Notes: generated by a model from the letters alone, not told the origin. DNA of 64,000 nt from Tetrahymena thermophila SB210 (GCF_000189635.1 NW_002476483.1:165117-229116), one strand, 5' to 3'. Shown: positions 1 through 13,000, counted from the first letter of the stretch. Numbers and translations are program-made.

Positions 1-526
1 TTTTAACAAAGCAAAATTTTATTTATTATTGTGATTTCAAACGCACCAGCCATTCAAAAAAATAGTGATCTCAAATTCACTAAATTTTTGAATGGTATTT
101 CGCTATATAATAAAATTTTTAATACTTATTTAAATAAACTTTAATATTTGGTCTTTATAGTGACAATATAATCAAACATAAAATAATTTACTTTATAAAT
201 CGAAATAATAATAATTTAATAAAATTAATATTTTAAATTTAAATAATCACTTATCATTTATATCTACTATATTAATTAGATTTCATTTTAAATAAAGGAT
301 GGAAAACATTTAACAATTATGTCAAATTAGTAAACACTATTTAACTATTATTGTTATCAAATAAACTTCCTATTATTCCTTATTAAATTTGTTGGTTCTG
401 CTTTTTGATTTATTATCATGATTGTTTTTATTATTAAATAGATATTAATATCAGATTTTATTACATTGATTATTAAATGATTAATTAATTAGAAATTAGT
501 AAAGCCTTTTTAAACTAAAACTAAAA
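1..526. other. Intergenic, duplicated 5' flank of a vWA gene
   Basis: No gene seen. From about 240 onward the sequence resembles the upstream flank found before the intact vWA genes at 18474, 21876 and 35006, with shared phrases such as a run of TTAGATTTCATT and the tract that normally precedes the start codon. It therefore belongs to the relic vWA gene that follows. Confidence 0.6.
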
Positions 527-1075
527 ACTTTTGATTTTAACTAGCTACTGATGATTCTTAAAAATCATCTAATGTACCAGCGATACTTAAAACTTTTTAA
601 AATAATCCTAAATAATCAACAATATAATGAAAACAGCTTTAACTTAAATATTTCTTAGCAACTCTTACAATGAATTGAATACTCTGAAGCCAATTATTAT
701 TTTCCAATTTAGGAAGGCATATATATGTCCAGAATCATTTGAAACCAAATTCATTGAAAAGACCAAAAAGGAAAAATCTTAGGCAAAAAACGAACATTTT
801 TTCATATGCTGAGATTTCTACTGAAAAGATCTAGACTATTGCATAATAATTTTAGGGAAATTACCACCTAATCAGAGAGTAGAAATTGATCTTGTTTATT
901 CTTAATAAATTTCTAGTATATTGAATAAGGATTTTATTGCTTAAATACCACTTCAATCAACTCTCTTGAGGATGAAATTTCTGCAAAGCTAGGAAAAAAT
1001 GTTCTAAGTTTAGATTTATTCTGAAATGGAAAAATTACTTACGCTAAATCCAGACAGACGATAGATATCTTAATG
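527..1075 (+). pseudogene. N-terminal relic of a VIT/vWA gene
   Basis: This stretch is clearly homologous to the first ~180 codons of the vWA genes further along (compare 18510-19070): the segment matching ATGAAAACAGCTTTAACTTA, the block coding FPIQEG, and the later VIT strand coding DLFxxGKITYA are all recognisable. It carries in-frame TGA codons, small length changes and no start codon, and stops abruptly near 1075 without any vWA domain. It is a decayed host gene fragment, the leftmost member of the family in the window. Confidence 0.75.
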
Positions 1076-1623
1076 CAAATTTATAAAGTTATTTTTGAAT
1101 TTTTTTTAAAATTAATATTCTACCTCTTAGATTATATAATTTATATTAACTATCAAATAAAATATTTTTTATTGTTTTTTATAATATGAGAGACATCTAC
1201 AATTATACTGAAGAATATAAAAATACAATTTAATATGAAAATTATGATATTTTTTTTTCATAAAAAATAGATATTTTATAGACTAAGTTAATTATTATCA
1301 GCTAATTTTCTAGATAATCCAGAATATCTAAAATTATTAAAACATAAAAATAATGATAAATTGGATAATAGACTTAGTAGTCTTTTGTTTTTAATAACAT
1401 TACTTAAAAATTTTAAGAAATTATTTTTTATTAAGGAAAATATGACTAAATAGATGAATATGAAAATATTTAATGAGCAATAGATTTAGGTAATTAAAGA
1501 TTAAAAGAAATTCAAATATAATTAATAAAAAAAATATAATAAAAACACATAAAAATTAATGTCAAATTATTAACCTTAATAATTAATCAGCATATAAAAT
1601 TAAATAATAAATTTAATATAAAT
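1076..1623. other. Intergenic, very AT-rich
   Basis: Nothing recognisable. It separates the vWA relic from the 3' end of the membrane protein gene on the other strand. Confidence 0.5.
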
Positions 1624-3975
1624 TCAGTTAAAATAATCTTCAACTAATTCAGATTTTCTTAATAATTTTTTATGATGGGTCCCAGATATCGACTCCCTCC
1701 ATACCAGAGGATCCCGTATATCAACCCCCCACCATAGTTTATCTCTTATGTCTTTCTATTTTTAATCAAATAAATTTAACCTAAATTTTGTTCTATTACT
1801 TGTAGGTGTTATTGAACGGCTTAAAGAGAGTATAAAAGAGTTTTTATCTTTTTCGCTCATCTATTTGAACATTTATTTTAGAGCTGGGTCCAGTTAGTTG
1901 ATTAGCTTTTGATCTAAAGTGGATTAATCGTTTTTATGAGCTATATTTTAATAGGCTTAAAAGCTTTCACATGCCTTTTATAATTCTGATCTATTATCTT
2001 GATAAAGCAAGTCAATTTCTATATCTTCTTTTTTGTCATTTTATTTAAAACAAATATCAGTTTATATGGTTGGTTTAGGTAAGTAATCAAACAATTTGAG
2101 CTGATCTTGATCAAAAATTAGTCTTTTTAACTTTTCTAATTCATTTAGTTTATTAATAATGTTGAATATATCAATGTTATAATAAAGCTTTTCTCTACTA
2201 TAATTTATTATATTTTTTTATTCTTTGTAAAGTTTACTAAAACAACAAAAGATGGATGATTTTAAATACTACCAAACACTAAGTTACATAGAACTCATTT
2301 AATCATCAAAGTTCTTTTTGAACTAATCCTCAACTTATTTCTTGCTTTTCTCTTATTCTTTCTCAGAAAACCTTTTGGTTTGTTAGTTATCAATTTCTTA
2401 TTCTTGGTTTTCAGTTATTTCATCAACTGGTTTTTTTAATTAAGTGTTCTAGTCTTGAAAATAGCTCATCATCAGTTAGGAAATTTTTAATTAGTTGCTT
2501 TTTTTATTTTCGTTTTATTCCAAAACATTGTCTTATTCATTTAAATTGGAATACAATTAATCAGATTTTTAATCTTACTAAATAAGACTATTTTTTTGGG
2601 GGCTTGAAGGCTGAATTTGTTTTTACTCGTTTTCATCTATTTAACTTTTTTAACTAAAATTTAAACTTTTATTTTTTAATGTTTAATTAATTTTTTTCAA
2701 ATTCTCATCACTGCTAGTAAAATTAACTTTGGAATTCTTTATATTTTTTTACCTTTACTTCTTTTTTTTATTTCCTTACTTTTGTTATTGGCATATACTT
2801 TAATTTTCTTCTTTTTCCTCATTTTCTTATTTGCTTTTTAAACTACCTTCAAATTTAAATGCTTTGTTAATTAATTCAATATCTAACTTTGTCTGTGATA
2901 TTTTTTTACAAACCAAATAACCAATAGCAAGAAAACTCTAAGTAAATCCTCCAATTTCAGATAGAATAGAATTGAATCTTTAGTATGATCTTTTATAGAC
3001 ACCCTCTTTTTACTTTTCAAATCTGAAAAAAATGGTAAGAAAATAATCCTAAAACGATGGTGGATATTCCTTTTATATATAAAAAAATAAATATTTTAAA
3101 AGATTTTTAAACAATATTTTTAAACAAAAATAAAAATTAATTGCGCTATTTACAAAACTTTCTGAAAAACTATAAGCAGGAAATCTCTAAGTTGTCACAT
3201 CAGGAAAAAACCATCCAAAATCACTATACACATAATTATTACGGATGTAAACGTTAGCATCTTTTGGGAGTTCAGTACTAGTAGCCCAAAACATATCTCT
3301 AGAGTAAATTTTGAATGGATTGTCACTAACAGTTGGATCTACATAGGAGTCAGATATCTAAAGACCAAAGCTAGACTTTTAAAGAAATTTTTCCAAAACT
3401 TCTTAGGACTAACAATTTTTAGTGCATTTCTTAACTGTAATCTGAATTTCTGAGTAAACTATAGATGGGAAGTCCCCTTAAATTGGCAACTCAAAATCAG
3501 GAGGAAGACAATACATATTAGTGTAGTTAAGATTAAGATAGTATTTTTGGTTATCAAGATTTTAGAAATTTTCAATTGTGCAAGGTTGGACATTTATGCT
3601 CAACTGATTGAAAGTAGAGATATACTACTAACTAGTCTCATTGAAAGTTAAAACCTTTTAGTTCCAAAAAGCAGAGACTGTATAGATGCTTTCATCAATA
3701 TAATAATTAAAATTATCTTGATTTTCCATTGCAAAAGCCATGGGAAAACTTTTACTTGAAGCCTAAAATGCAGCAGGATCATCTACTTATCTTTCGTTGT
3801 AGATGACCTATGGATTATTTCTTTGAACTACATCTACAATTAATCCGAATAGCCTGTAAGAGATAAGTACATATATTATGAGGGTAACGTATGAACCTAA
3901 TCTTGTGTTATATGTTTGTTATTTGTTAAATCTTAGGAAAATTTAACTACCAAAGATGTCTAACTAATCAAGCAT
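1624..3975 (-). CDS. Two-pass membrane protein, family copy A (altered C-terminus)
   Basis: Exons 3975-3154 and 3069-1624 join in phase 0 across an 84-nt intron (donor GTAAATAG, acceptor AAAAG) to give 755 aa; I followed the frame from start to TGA and found no interruption. Residues about 27-47 form a membrane helix just after the N-terminal motif LDIFGSQIFLRFN. A roughly 250-residue segment with several cysteines follows, then a second helix at about 309-327 (LSEIGGF...YLVCKK), and a long charged glutamine-rich tail holding the motif KLYKEQKN and a leucine-rich coiled segment. This layout matches a large, functionally unassigned ciliate membrane-protein family. Unlike copies B-D, the last ~50 codons are replaced by an unrelated, GC-rich stretch. 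It lies divergent to the vWA relic at 5004. No function is assigned. Confidence 0.85.
1674..1740 (-). other. GC-rich insert forming a new C-terminus
   Basis: About 60 bp of roughly balanced base composition inside DNA that is otherwise nearly 80% A+T. Read on the minus strand it contains two diverged direct repeats, GTTGATATACGGGATCC and GTCGATATCTGGGACCC, and it codes tryptophan-rich sequence (LWWGVDIRDPLVW) in frame with membrane gene A. Copies B-D have nothing like it. Confidence 0.7.
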
Positions 3976-5003
3976 TTTATTATTATTTATTTTTCTAACT
4001 TATCTTAGAGGGTTTATTTTAATAATTATTTATTTTAATTTAGTTAAAGAATTGTGTATTGCTTATCAAAAAAAAGCATGAAAACACTTTGTTTATTATA
4101 TTTCACATTGAATAATTAAATTTGCCAATTTTTTTATTTTACAAGATCACCAATAGGACTATTTTTAGCGATTTATTAATAGTAAATTAACATTGTAATG
4201 ATTTTTAATTTTATTTATTTATTTGAAAAGAAATTCATTTATTTTTTTAAATTAAAACTTAATCTTTATTTGATCATAAAAGTCAATAACTATAATAAAA
4301 AATAATCTTATTTTAATAAGTATAATTTTTGTTTATTATGATGAAGGATTATGTTAAATCCTCAAAATAATATTTTGGGTGTTTATCACAGTAAAACATT
4401 AAAGGAATTACTTCAAAAAATAAATATTAAAAAAATGCAATCATAATAGAGTGAAAATAGTTTTAACAAAATTTTATAACAAATTAAAAGCAGTGATTTG
4501 AAATTTATTAAAATTTTGAATACATATTTAAATAGACTTTGATATTTAGTTTTTGTAGTGACAATATAATAATTTAAAAAGTGAAATAAAAATAATTTAA
4601 TAAAATAAATATTTTAAATTTAAATTATTCACCAATCAATCAATTACAGCTACTTTATATTAGAAAAGAAAAAAGCATAAAAATGTAAATTTTTTATTCT
4701 TAATAACTAAAGCTTTTTATTAAAAAAAATATATAAAATTAAAAAAATGTAAAAATTTTAATATTGTAACCAATTAAAATATTTTATTATATCATTTAAT
4801 CTTTTTTTAGTATTTTCATTTTTGAAACATCATCTAAATTTTATTTTATCCCTTTTTAAATTTATTTGTATTGAAAGCTGATCTATTATTATGATTATTT
4901 AAAATATCAGATTTTATGATATGAATTATTATTAATCCTTATTTTATAATCATACAACTATTTATATATGATATTTATGTTTGTTAAATACACATATTAA
5001 TAC
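3976..5003. other. Divergent intergenic region of module 1
   Basis: Shared upstream region of membrane gene A (minus) and the vWA relic (plus). The stretch 4340-4480 (beginning near AATCCTCAAAATAATATTTT) recurs at about 17950-18100, 21350-21490 and, in part, 29880-29990. No gene seen. Confidence 0.6.
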
Positions 5004-5445
5004 AAGAATAATAAATTAAAACTATGATCTTTAGACTTTTAACTTACAACTGATGGCTCTTAAATATCATCTAAAATACCAGCAAAACTTAAAAGTGTTT
5101 AATTATATATGCTAGTTTATCGATAACATATTGAAAACAGCTTTAATAAAAAAATTATAAATAATTCAGACAGTGAATACTATGAAACGAATTATTATTT
5201 TCATTTTCCAATTTAGGAAGGCATTTATTTAGTTAGAATCATTTGTAAGCCAAATTCAACGAAAAAACGATGAAAGGAATTATCAAGAAAAATCGGAGGC
5301 AATAAATGAATATCAATAAAATAAGCTAACTTTATTTCATACGCTGAAACTTCTACTGATAAAGATCAAGATTAGTTCAAAATATTTTTATGAAACTTTC
5401 CTCCTAATTCTTTAACCATTTAGCTAAAGTTGCTATTTCTATGTT
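5004..5445 (+). pseudogene. N-terminal relic of a second VIT/vWA gene
   Basis: Homologous to the first ~150 codons of the intact vWA genes. The position equivalent to the start codon reads AAG instead of ATG, and the frame is broken several times. Recognisable blocks include the FPIQEG strand and the block coding SYAETST. Homology ends near 5445. It occupies the place a vWA gene would have next to membrane gene A, so it is probably the original partner, superseded by the copy at 6287. Confidence 0.7.
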
Positions 5446-6286
5446 TTTTTAAAGATTCTTATGGCGATATTATACTCATTCTATTCAGTTTATTTAGTGC
5501 AATTAAATACAAAAAAATAAATTAAAGTCTCAAATTAGAATAAAAAGTTATTTTTCAAATATAGCAAAATGGTATATACTTAATTTATTTATTAGGTAAG
5601 CTAAGTAGAAATAAGATGGTTCAAAAGTAATTAAATCTGATTGAATTAAAATATATAATAAAAACTTATACAATAGGGCCAATTAGGGGTCTGGGTTATT
5701 TTAAATAAAATCATGAAGTCGAATCCAAAAGAAATTAAAGAAACTAAAAAAAATTCTAATGAATCATTCATTACCCAAAATGAAATAATTGGTAATTGAA
5801 AACCAAGGTAATAATATTAAATTTTGATAGTATTTAATTTATTTTATACATATGTCTTATTTTAATATTTAAAATTGATATTAAAATATATAGTTTTCTT
5901 TGGATTTGGAGAAAAACCCAACTAGTCATCCTATCTTTATTTTATTTAAGAAAAAAATAGGCATAAAAATATATTATTAAAATTTTAATTTTTTGTCTAT
6001 TTAAATACTATTTTATCATTTAATCTTTTTTTACCTTTTTATAAGATATGTTTATTTATGACAGGATAGATTTCATTTTTAAATATGAACTAATCCGATT
6101 TCATTTCAAATAAAGGATAGAAAAAATTTAATAATTAATGGATTAAAAAGACACACTTTAACTATTATTTTCTTAAAGATTAATTTTTGAAATTTTCTGA
6201 TAATTTGTTTGATCTATTATTTTGAATATTTTTAATATCAAATAAAAACTTATCAGAATTTATTATATCAATTTCTATTAATTATT
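5446..6286. other. Intergenic; end portion is a vWA 5' flank
   Basis: No gene is supported. From about 6035 the sequence matches the upstream flank of the other vWA genes, then jumps directly into their coding sequence at 6284-6287. A 28-codon open stretch at 5713-5799 is too short and unconserved to call. Confidence 0.5.
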
Positions 6287-8710
6287 TAGGAAGGCATTTG
6301 TTTAGAATCATTTGAAGCCAAATTCAACGAAAAAACCATAAAAGGAATCATCAAGGAAAAATCTGAGGCAAAAAACGAATATCAAGAAAATAAATAACAA
6401 GGTAATTTTGTTTCATATGCTGAGACTTCTACAGAGAAAGATCAAGAATATTGCAAAATACTTTTAGGAAACTTGCCTCCAAGCCAGAAAGTAGAAATTA
6501 ATCTTGTTTTTTCTTAATAAATTTCTAGTGTACTGAATAAGTATTTTATCGCCTAAATACCACTTCAATACTGTGAGGATGAAGTCTCTGCTAAACTAGG
6601 AAAAAATGTTCTAACTTTAGATTTATTCTGCACTGGTAAAATTACTTATGCTGAATCAAGAGGATATCCTGCTTAAAAAAAGGTGATTGATGATAACACA
6701 ATTAAATTTGATTTGAGTCAAGCTCTTTAATAAAAAGATTTAGGTTTCTAACTTGTATTTGCTTTCGAAGGCATGTTTGAACCTCAAGTTATTTTTGGAT
6801 AAAGCAAGATTTACCACGAAGACTCAGTAAAAAGAGCTGTTCTTCCCGTGAGCAACTCTGTGATGGTTTCTTTTATTCCTAATTTTAATGAAGAAGTAAC
6901 TAAAGAGTTAGATGACGTTATTAGAGCAGCTATACATAAAGGAGATGATGTTTTTAGTGATGAATTCTAGTAAAAAATTAACTCAGAGGTAATTGATCAC
7001 CTGAATTCTTCAAGAAGTGAGTTTATTTTCTTATTAGATAGGAGTCGATCTATGAGTGGATAGCCTATACAAAAGGCTTGTGAGGCTCTTATTTTATTCT
7101 TAAAGAGTCTCCCTATAGATAGCTACTTCAATGTAGTCAGCTTTGGCTCTTCTTATGAAAAGTTATTTTAATCTTCAATCAAATATGATACCAATAGCCT
7201 AGAAAAAGCAATCAAAATAATAAAAAATTACACTGCTGATTTAGGAGGAACCGAAATATATAAACCTCTATAAAGCGTTTTTAAGGAAACTAAAATTGAT
7301 GGATACAACAAATAAATATTTTTGTTGACAGATGGTGAAGTCAAATCCCCCAAAGAAGTTGTAAAGTTGATTAGAAAAAATAATAAACTTAACAGAATCA
7401 ACTCTATTGGTTTTGGGTCAGGTGCAGATAAGTATTTAATTGAGGAGAGTGCTATTACTGGCAAAGGTATTTCTAAGATTGTAGATCTTAAATGTGATTT
7501 GTCTGAAATTATCATCGAAATGCTCTCTGTTTGCTTAACTCCTACCCTCGATAAGTTCCAAATAAATTATGATAACAATATTTTTGAATCTACTTATCCT
7601 TCTATGACTAACTTTCCTTGCGTCTTTAAAGATGAAGTACTAAATATTCATTTCTTTTTCAAACCTACTTTAGACTGTTCAAGCTTGAATGAAACATAAA
7701 AGTAAATTTCAATAGAATATTTCGATTCTAGTAAAAAATAAAAAATTTAGAAGTAAATAAAGTTAGAAATGTAAGATAGTTTTGTATGTAACCCAGGGCT
7801 ATAATAATCTGTATTTAAAATTGGAAAACAACTCTTTTTAAATGAAAATATAATGTAAGAAGACTATAACATATCGTTAGTTTAGTAATCAATTGACTAT
7901 TAGCTTCTCACAGAAAAAACTGCTTCAATCTGTGTAATTAAAACTTTGAATGATGAATAAAAAATTATGTATGGAAATATACCTCATATTAAATAGTATA
8001 CAAACTATTAGTAAGAAGACATATTAGAAGAAATGAATAACATTATTAATAGTGCAAACTAGATTGATTTGCAAATTAATAACATTATTAATAGTGCAAA
8101 CTAGATTAGTTTGCAAATTAATTAAGATTTAAATAGTTAAATAACGAAATTATCAATGATAAATATGGGATCATCAATTTCTTTAAAATATAATACATCT
8201 TTATAAAATTCTTAAAAATCCACAACATCTTCATCAATATTTACTAAAATTAAGAATTTTTTCACATCTTCAAAAAAATATGAAAGCAATCAGAATTATG
8301 AATTTTTATAAATGTCTTAAAGTAGTAATTATTAATTTGATGATCATTTTAAAAATACATTACCTGAAAGAGAGTACTAGAAAGAAGAAAGCTATCCTTC
8401 TATCCCTCAGATAGAAAATTTGCTTAATTTGGTAAATTCTGAAGGTGCATGGAAGTTTGATGAAAATTTAATAAAACAATATTGCCAATAAAATTTGGAC
8501 ACAATAAAGAAATATTCCTCTAAATTTAAATCTCAAGATGGATTTATGACTTTGCTTATTTTAATTCTACTTGAAATCTATTATGCTTAGCATAAATAAA
8601 AGTGGATACTCATTTCTAAAAAATCAAATAACTTTCTAAAATCTTAGATAAATTAATCTGAAGATTTAATTTAAACTAAAGAAAGTATCAGATAATTAAT
8701 ATCTTAATGA
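6287..8710 (+). pseudogene. VIT/vWA gene with deleted 5' end
   Basis: One frame stays open from the block GICLESFEAKFN to the TGA at 8708, so the VIT domain remainder, the vWA domain and the C-terminal region are all present. The first ~70 codons, including the start, are missing: the upstream flank runs straight into coding sequence near 6284. The first in-frame ATG (6771) lies inside the VIT domain, and an in-frame TGA lies upstream. The metal site reads DRSRS instead of DRSGS in the sister copies, keeping the D-x-S-x-S residues; LTDGE and GGTEI are retained. Probably a recently truncated pseudogene, though an upstream exon donated by new sequence cannot be excluded. Confidence 0.7.
8037..8120 (+). 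repeat. 42-bp in-frame tandem duplication
   Basis: Two copies of a 42-bp unit containing CATTATTAATAGTGCAAACT, starting at 8041 and again at 8083, inside the variable linker of the vWA gene. It adds 14 codons and does not disturb the frame. The sister genes lack it. Confidence 0.85.
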
Positions 8711-9016
8711 TTTGATTGATACCCTTTATTTTAAAAAGATAAATTATTATATTATTAATAAATTTTAATAAAAATATTTTTTTTATTAACCTTGAAAATT
8801 TTTTATTTATTTACCAACATAATTAATTAATTTTAATGTTTATCTAACTTTAAAAAAAATTAAAAATGTAATTAATATTATAAATCAAAAAACTATTATA
8901 AAAAATAAATCAGGTAATTTAAAATTATTAATTTTATTTTAAAAAAAATAAAAAAAAACTTAAATTACTAAATTTAATGATTTTTTATTTATTAAATTAA
9001 TCTAATTTATAGCTTA

Positions 9017-9068
9017 TCCATGAATTAAATTCTTGCATCTCAGCGTTCGCAAGAATTTAATTCATGGA
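9017..9068. repeat. Perfect 20-bp inverted repeat (hairpin)
   Basis: The arms TCCATGAATTAAATTCTTGC (9017-9036) and GCAAGAATTTAATTCATGGA (9049-9068) are exact reverse complements around a 12-nt spacer of higher GC content. Three further pairs form just outside after a short mismatch. No target-site duplication is evident. Confidence 0.85.
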
Positions 9069-9351
9069 AGTGCTATATTATTAAATTATAATTCTATGAT
9101 AAAATATAAAAATCAGATTTTTTAATAAATAAAAATCTATTTCATAGTAAATGGCATGCAAACCATGAAATGTTTGTATGGTATCTTGTTATAATTAGAG
9201 ATTATAAATATTCCTAAATTTACAGAGCTAAAACAGAAAAATCTACTGATAAACATTATTTTTATAATTAATTTTTAAGAACATTAATTAACTAGTAGAA
9301 TTTTTTCAAATATGACTAAATTAGTAATAGGCTATCTCTAATTCCTAATAT

Positions 9352-9353
9352 AT

Positions 9354-9396
<43 letters not shown>
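9352..9396. repeat. (ATTT)n microsatellite
   Basis: About eleven uninterrupted ATTT units. Simple-sequence repeat with no coding signal. Confidence 0.95.
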
Positions 9397-9398
<2 letters not shown>

Positions 9399-10037
9399 AG
9401 AATATGTTTTAAATTCAAATATTAAGTTTAAATAATGAAAGCTAAATTAATTTATCTGTGATATCTATCTCTTCATAAAACCAAATATATAAAAATTAAT
9501 ATTTGATAATTAATTAATTAATTATTATATTTATTTGTTCTTTTTATCTATCTATCTATTTATTATTAATTAATTAAATTTCATAAATTGCTATTCAATA
9601 TTTTTGAAAAAATAAATAAATGATATAATAGAAAAAAAGTTACTACAAATTAGAAGAAGTAATTATTAATTTTTAAATTAATATCCTTTAAATTTATATA
9701 AATTAATAAAAAAAGTTTTTAAGCTCTTCGCTTTTATCTCATTAGAATCTTTATATTGATCTCCAGTATATTTTATTTATAAATATTATTTTTATTATTA
9801 TTAATACTTTTTATTTATTTAACTTTCGATTTATTTAAATAAATAATTTTTATAAAAGAAATTATCATCATTCTTAATTTATTTATTGATTTTTATTAAA
9901 ACAAACTAAAATTTTTTAGCTATCTATTTTAACTTAATTTTTATTTTAATTTTTAAATAATTTATTAATCATTTTTTATCATTTTATATTTTTTCTTCAT
10001 TTTTTGCTATTGATAATTAAACTTAATAAAAACATTA

Positions 10038-13000
10038 TATTTATTTTGGATTGTAGTATTTTTAATTATAAAAGTTAATTTAAAACATTAAAGCTCTTTT
10101 AGTTTATTTGATTTGATTTGATTTGTTTTCCTTTTTCTTTTTATTATGATTACTTATTTTTTATTCTTTGTTAATTTTATTAATTATTCATTATCTTATT
10201 TTTTTCATATTTTTTCTTCATTTTTTCCTCCTAATTAACTAGAGTGAAATAAATGCCTATTTAATTTATAAACATTTTTTCCTTCTAATTAACTATTTAA
10301 TGATATATTTTTTCTTCAAATTTTAAAAAGTGACAATTAAATTGGTGATGAAGGTGCATCAGGCCTAGGTTCTGCTTTAAAAAATTGCATTAATCTTTCA
10401 AAAATGAAACTTTACCTTGCGTAAAAACAGTTTATTTGTTTTAGATTGTGATATTTTTAATTATAAAAACTAATTTAAAGCAATAAAGCTCTTTTTTCTT
10501 TTTCTTTTTTTTGTACTTGCTTTTTTTTGTTCTTTTTTTGTTAACTTATCTCATCATTTTATTTTCAACTTGTGCTTTTATTTTTAATTAATTAATTTTA
10601 TTATTTGATATTTTTTCTCATTTTTTCCTTCTAATTTACTATTTAATGATATATTTTTTCTTCAATATTTAAAAAGTGACCATTAAATTGGTGATGAAGG
10701 TGCATCAGGCTTAGGTTCTGGTTTAGCAAATTGCATTAATCTCTAAAATTTGACACTTTACCTTCGGTAAAAATAGTTTATTTGTTTTGGATTGTGATAT
10801 TTTTAATTATAAAAACTAATTAAAAAAAAGAAAGCTCTTTTTTCTTTTTTTTTTTATTGTGCTTGATTTGCTTTTTTTTTTATTTCTTTGTTAATATAGA
10901 TCATAATTTTATTTTCAACTTTTGCTTTTATTATTAATTAATTAATCTTATTATTTCATATTTTTTCTTCATTTTATCCTTCTAATTAACTATTTAATGA
11001 CATATTTTTTCTTCAATATTTAAAAAGTCGCAATTAAATTGGTGCAATGGGTGCATCAGGCTTAGGTTCTGCATTAGCAAATTGTATTAATCTCTCAAAT
11101 TTGACACTTGACCTTTTGTAAAAACAGTTTATTTGTTTTGGATTGTGATATTTTGAATTATAAAAACTAATTAAAAACAATAAAGCTCATTTTTCTTTTT
11201 CTTTTTCTTTTTATTGTGCTTGCTTTTTTTTAGTTCTTTCTTTGTTAATTTAGCTCATAATTTTATTTTCAACTTTTGCTTTTATTATTAATTAATTAAT
11301 CTTTGTATTTCATTTTTTATTTCATTTTTTCCATCTAATTAACTATTTAATGATATATATTTTTTCTTCAATATTTAAAAAGTGAAAATTAAATTGGTAA
11401 TGAAGGTGCATCAGACTTAGGTTCTGGTTTAGCAAATTGCATTAATCTCTCAAATTTGACACTTGTCTTTTAGTAAAAACAGTTTATTTGTTTTAGATTG
11501 TGATATTTTGAATTATAAAAACTAATTAAAAAAAATAAAGCCCTTTTTTCTTTTTCTTTTTATTGTGCTTGCTTTGCTTTTTTTTTGTTCTTTCTTTATT
11601 AATTTAGCTCATCATTTTATTTTCAACTTTTTCTTTTATTATTAATTAATTTTATTATTTCATATTTGATCTTCATTTTTTCCTTCTAATTTACTATTTA
11701 ATGATATTTTTTCTTCAATATTTAAAAAGTAAGAATTAAATTGGCGACGAAGGTGCATCAGGCTTAGGTTCTGGTTTAGCAAATTGCATTAATCTCTCAA
11801 ATTTGACACTTGATCTTCGGTAAAAACAGTTTATTTGTTTTGGATTGTGATATTTTTAATTATAATTGCTTTTTTTTCTTCTTTCTTTCTTTGTTAATTT
11901 AGCTCGTAAATTTATTTTCAACTTTTGCTCTTATTATTAATTAATTAATCTTATTATTCCATATTTTTTCTTCATTTTTTCCTTCTAATTAACTATTTAA
12001 TGATTTATTTTTTCTTCAATATTTAAAAAGTTCTAATTAAATTGATGTCGAAGGTGCATCAGGCTTAGGTTCTGGTTTAGCAAATTGCATTAATCTCTCA
12101 AATTTGACACTTGACCTTTCGTAAAAACAGTTTATTTGTTTTGGATTGTGATATTTTGAATTATAATTGCTTTTTTTTCTTCTTTCTTTGTAAATTTAGC
12201 TCATAATTTTATTTTCAACTTTTGCTTTATTATTAATTAATTAATCTTATTATTCAATATTTTTTCTTCATTTTTTCCTTCTAATAACTATTTAATGACA
12301 TATTTTACTTCAATATTTAAAAAGTTTCAATTTAATTCATAACGAAGGTGCATCAGGCTTAGGTTCTGCATTAGCAAATTGCATTAATCTCTCAAATTTG
12401 ACACTTGACCTTTAGTAAAAACAGTTTATTTGTTTTGGATTGTGATATTTTTAATTATAAAAACTAATTAAAAACAATAAAGCTCTTTTTTCTTTTTCTT
12501 TTTATTGTGCTTGCTTTTTTTTTTGTTCTTTCTTTCTTTGTTAACTTAGCTCATCATTTTATTTTCAACTTTATCTTTTATTATAATTAATTAATCTTAT
12601 TATTCCATATTTTTTCTTCATTTTTTCCTTCTAATAAACTTTATTTTTTCTTCAATATTTAAAAAGGTGGAATGGAATTCATGACGAAGGTGCATCAGGC
12701 TTAGGTTCTGCATTAGCAAATTGCATTAATCTCTCAAATCTGACACTTTAACTTTAGTAAAAAAAGTTTATTTGTTTTGGATTGTGATATTTTAAATTAT
12801 AAAAACTAATTAAAAACAATAAAGCTCTTTTTTTCTTTTTCTTTTTATTGTGCTTGCTTTTTTTTTGTTCTTTCTTTCTTTTTTAACTTAGCTCATAATT
12901 TTATTTTCAACTTTATCTTTTATTATTAATTAATTAATCTTATTTATTATTCCATATTTTTTCTTCATTTTTTCCTTCTTATAAACTTTATTTTTTCTTC

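Larger units (their letters stand above)
8711..10330. other. Long AT-rich interval upstream of the LRR array
   Basis: No gene is supported. It contains a perfect hairpin (9017-9068) and an ATTT microsatellite (9352-9396). From about 10038 the sequence matches the start of the LRR introns (TATTTATTTTGGATTGTAGT), so a decayed earlier LRR unit ends here. The missing first exon of the LRR gene should lie in or before this interval, but I could not identify it. Confidence 0.5.

Noticed and set aside
5713-5799. 28-codon open stretch MKSNPKEIKE...
   Set aside because: Too short, lysine/asparagine-rich by composition and without a homologue elsewhere in the window.
7228-7515. Open frame on the minus strand opposite the vWA domain, repeated at 19559, 23021 and 36181
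   Set aside because: It mirrors the conserved vWA coding sequence on the other strand and appears wherever that sequence does; no independent support.
9158-9470. Open frame starting MQTMKCLYGILL, considered as the missing LRR first exon
   Set aside because: It runs into the ATTT microsatellite, lacks any LRR pattern and offers no convincing donor of the needed phase.
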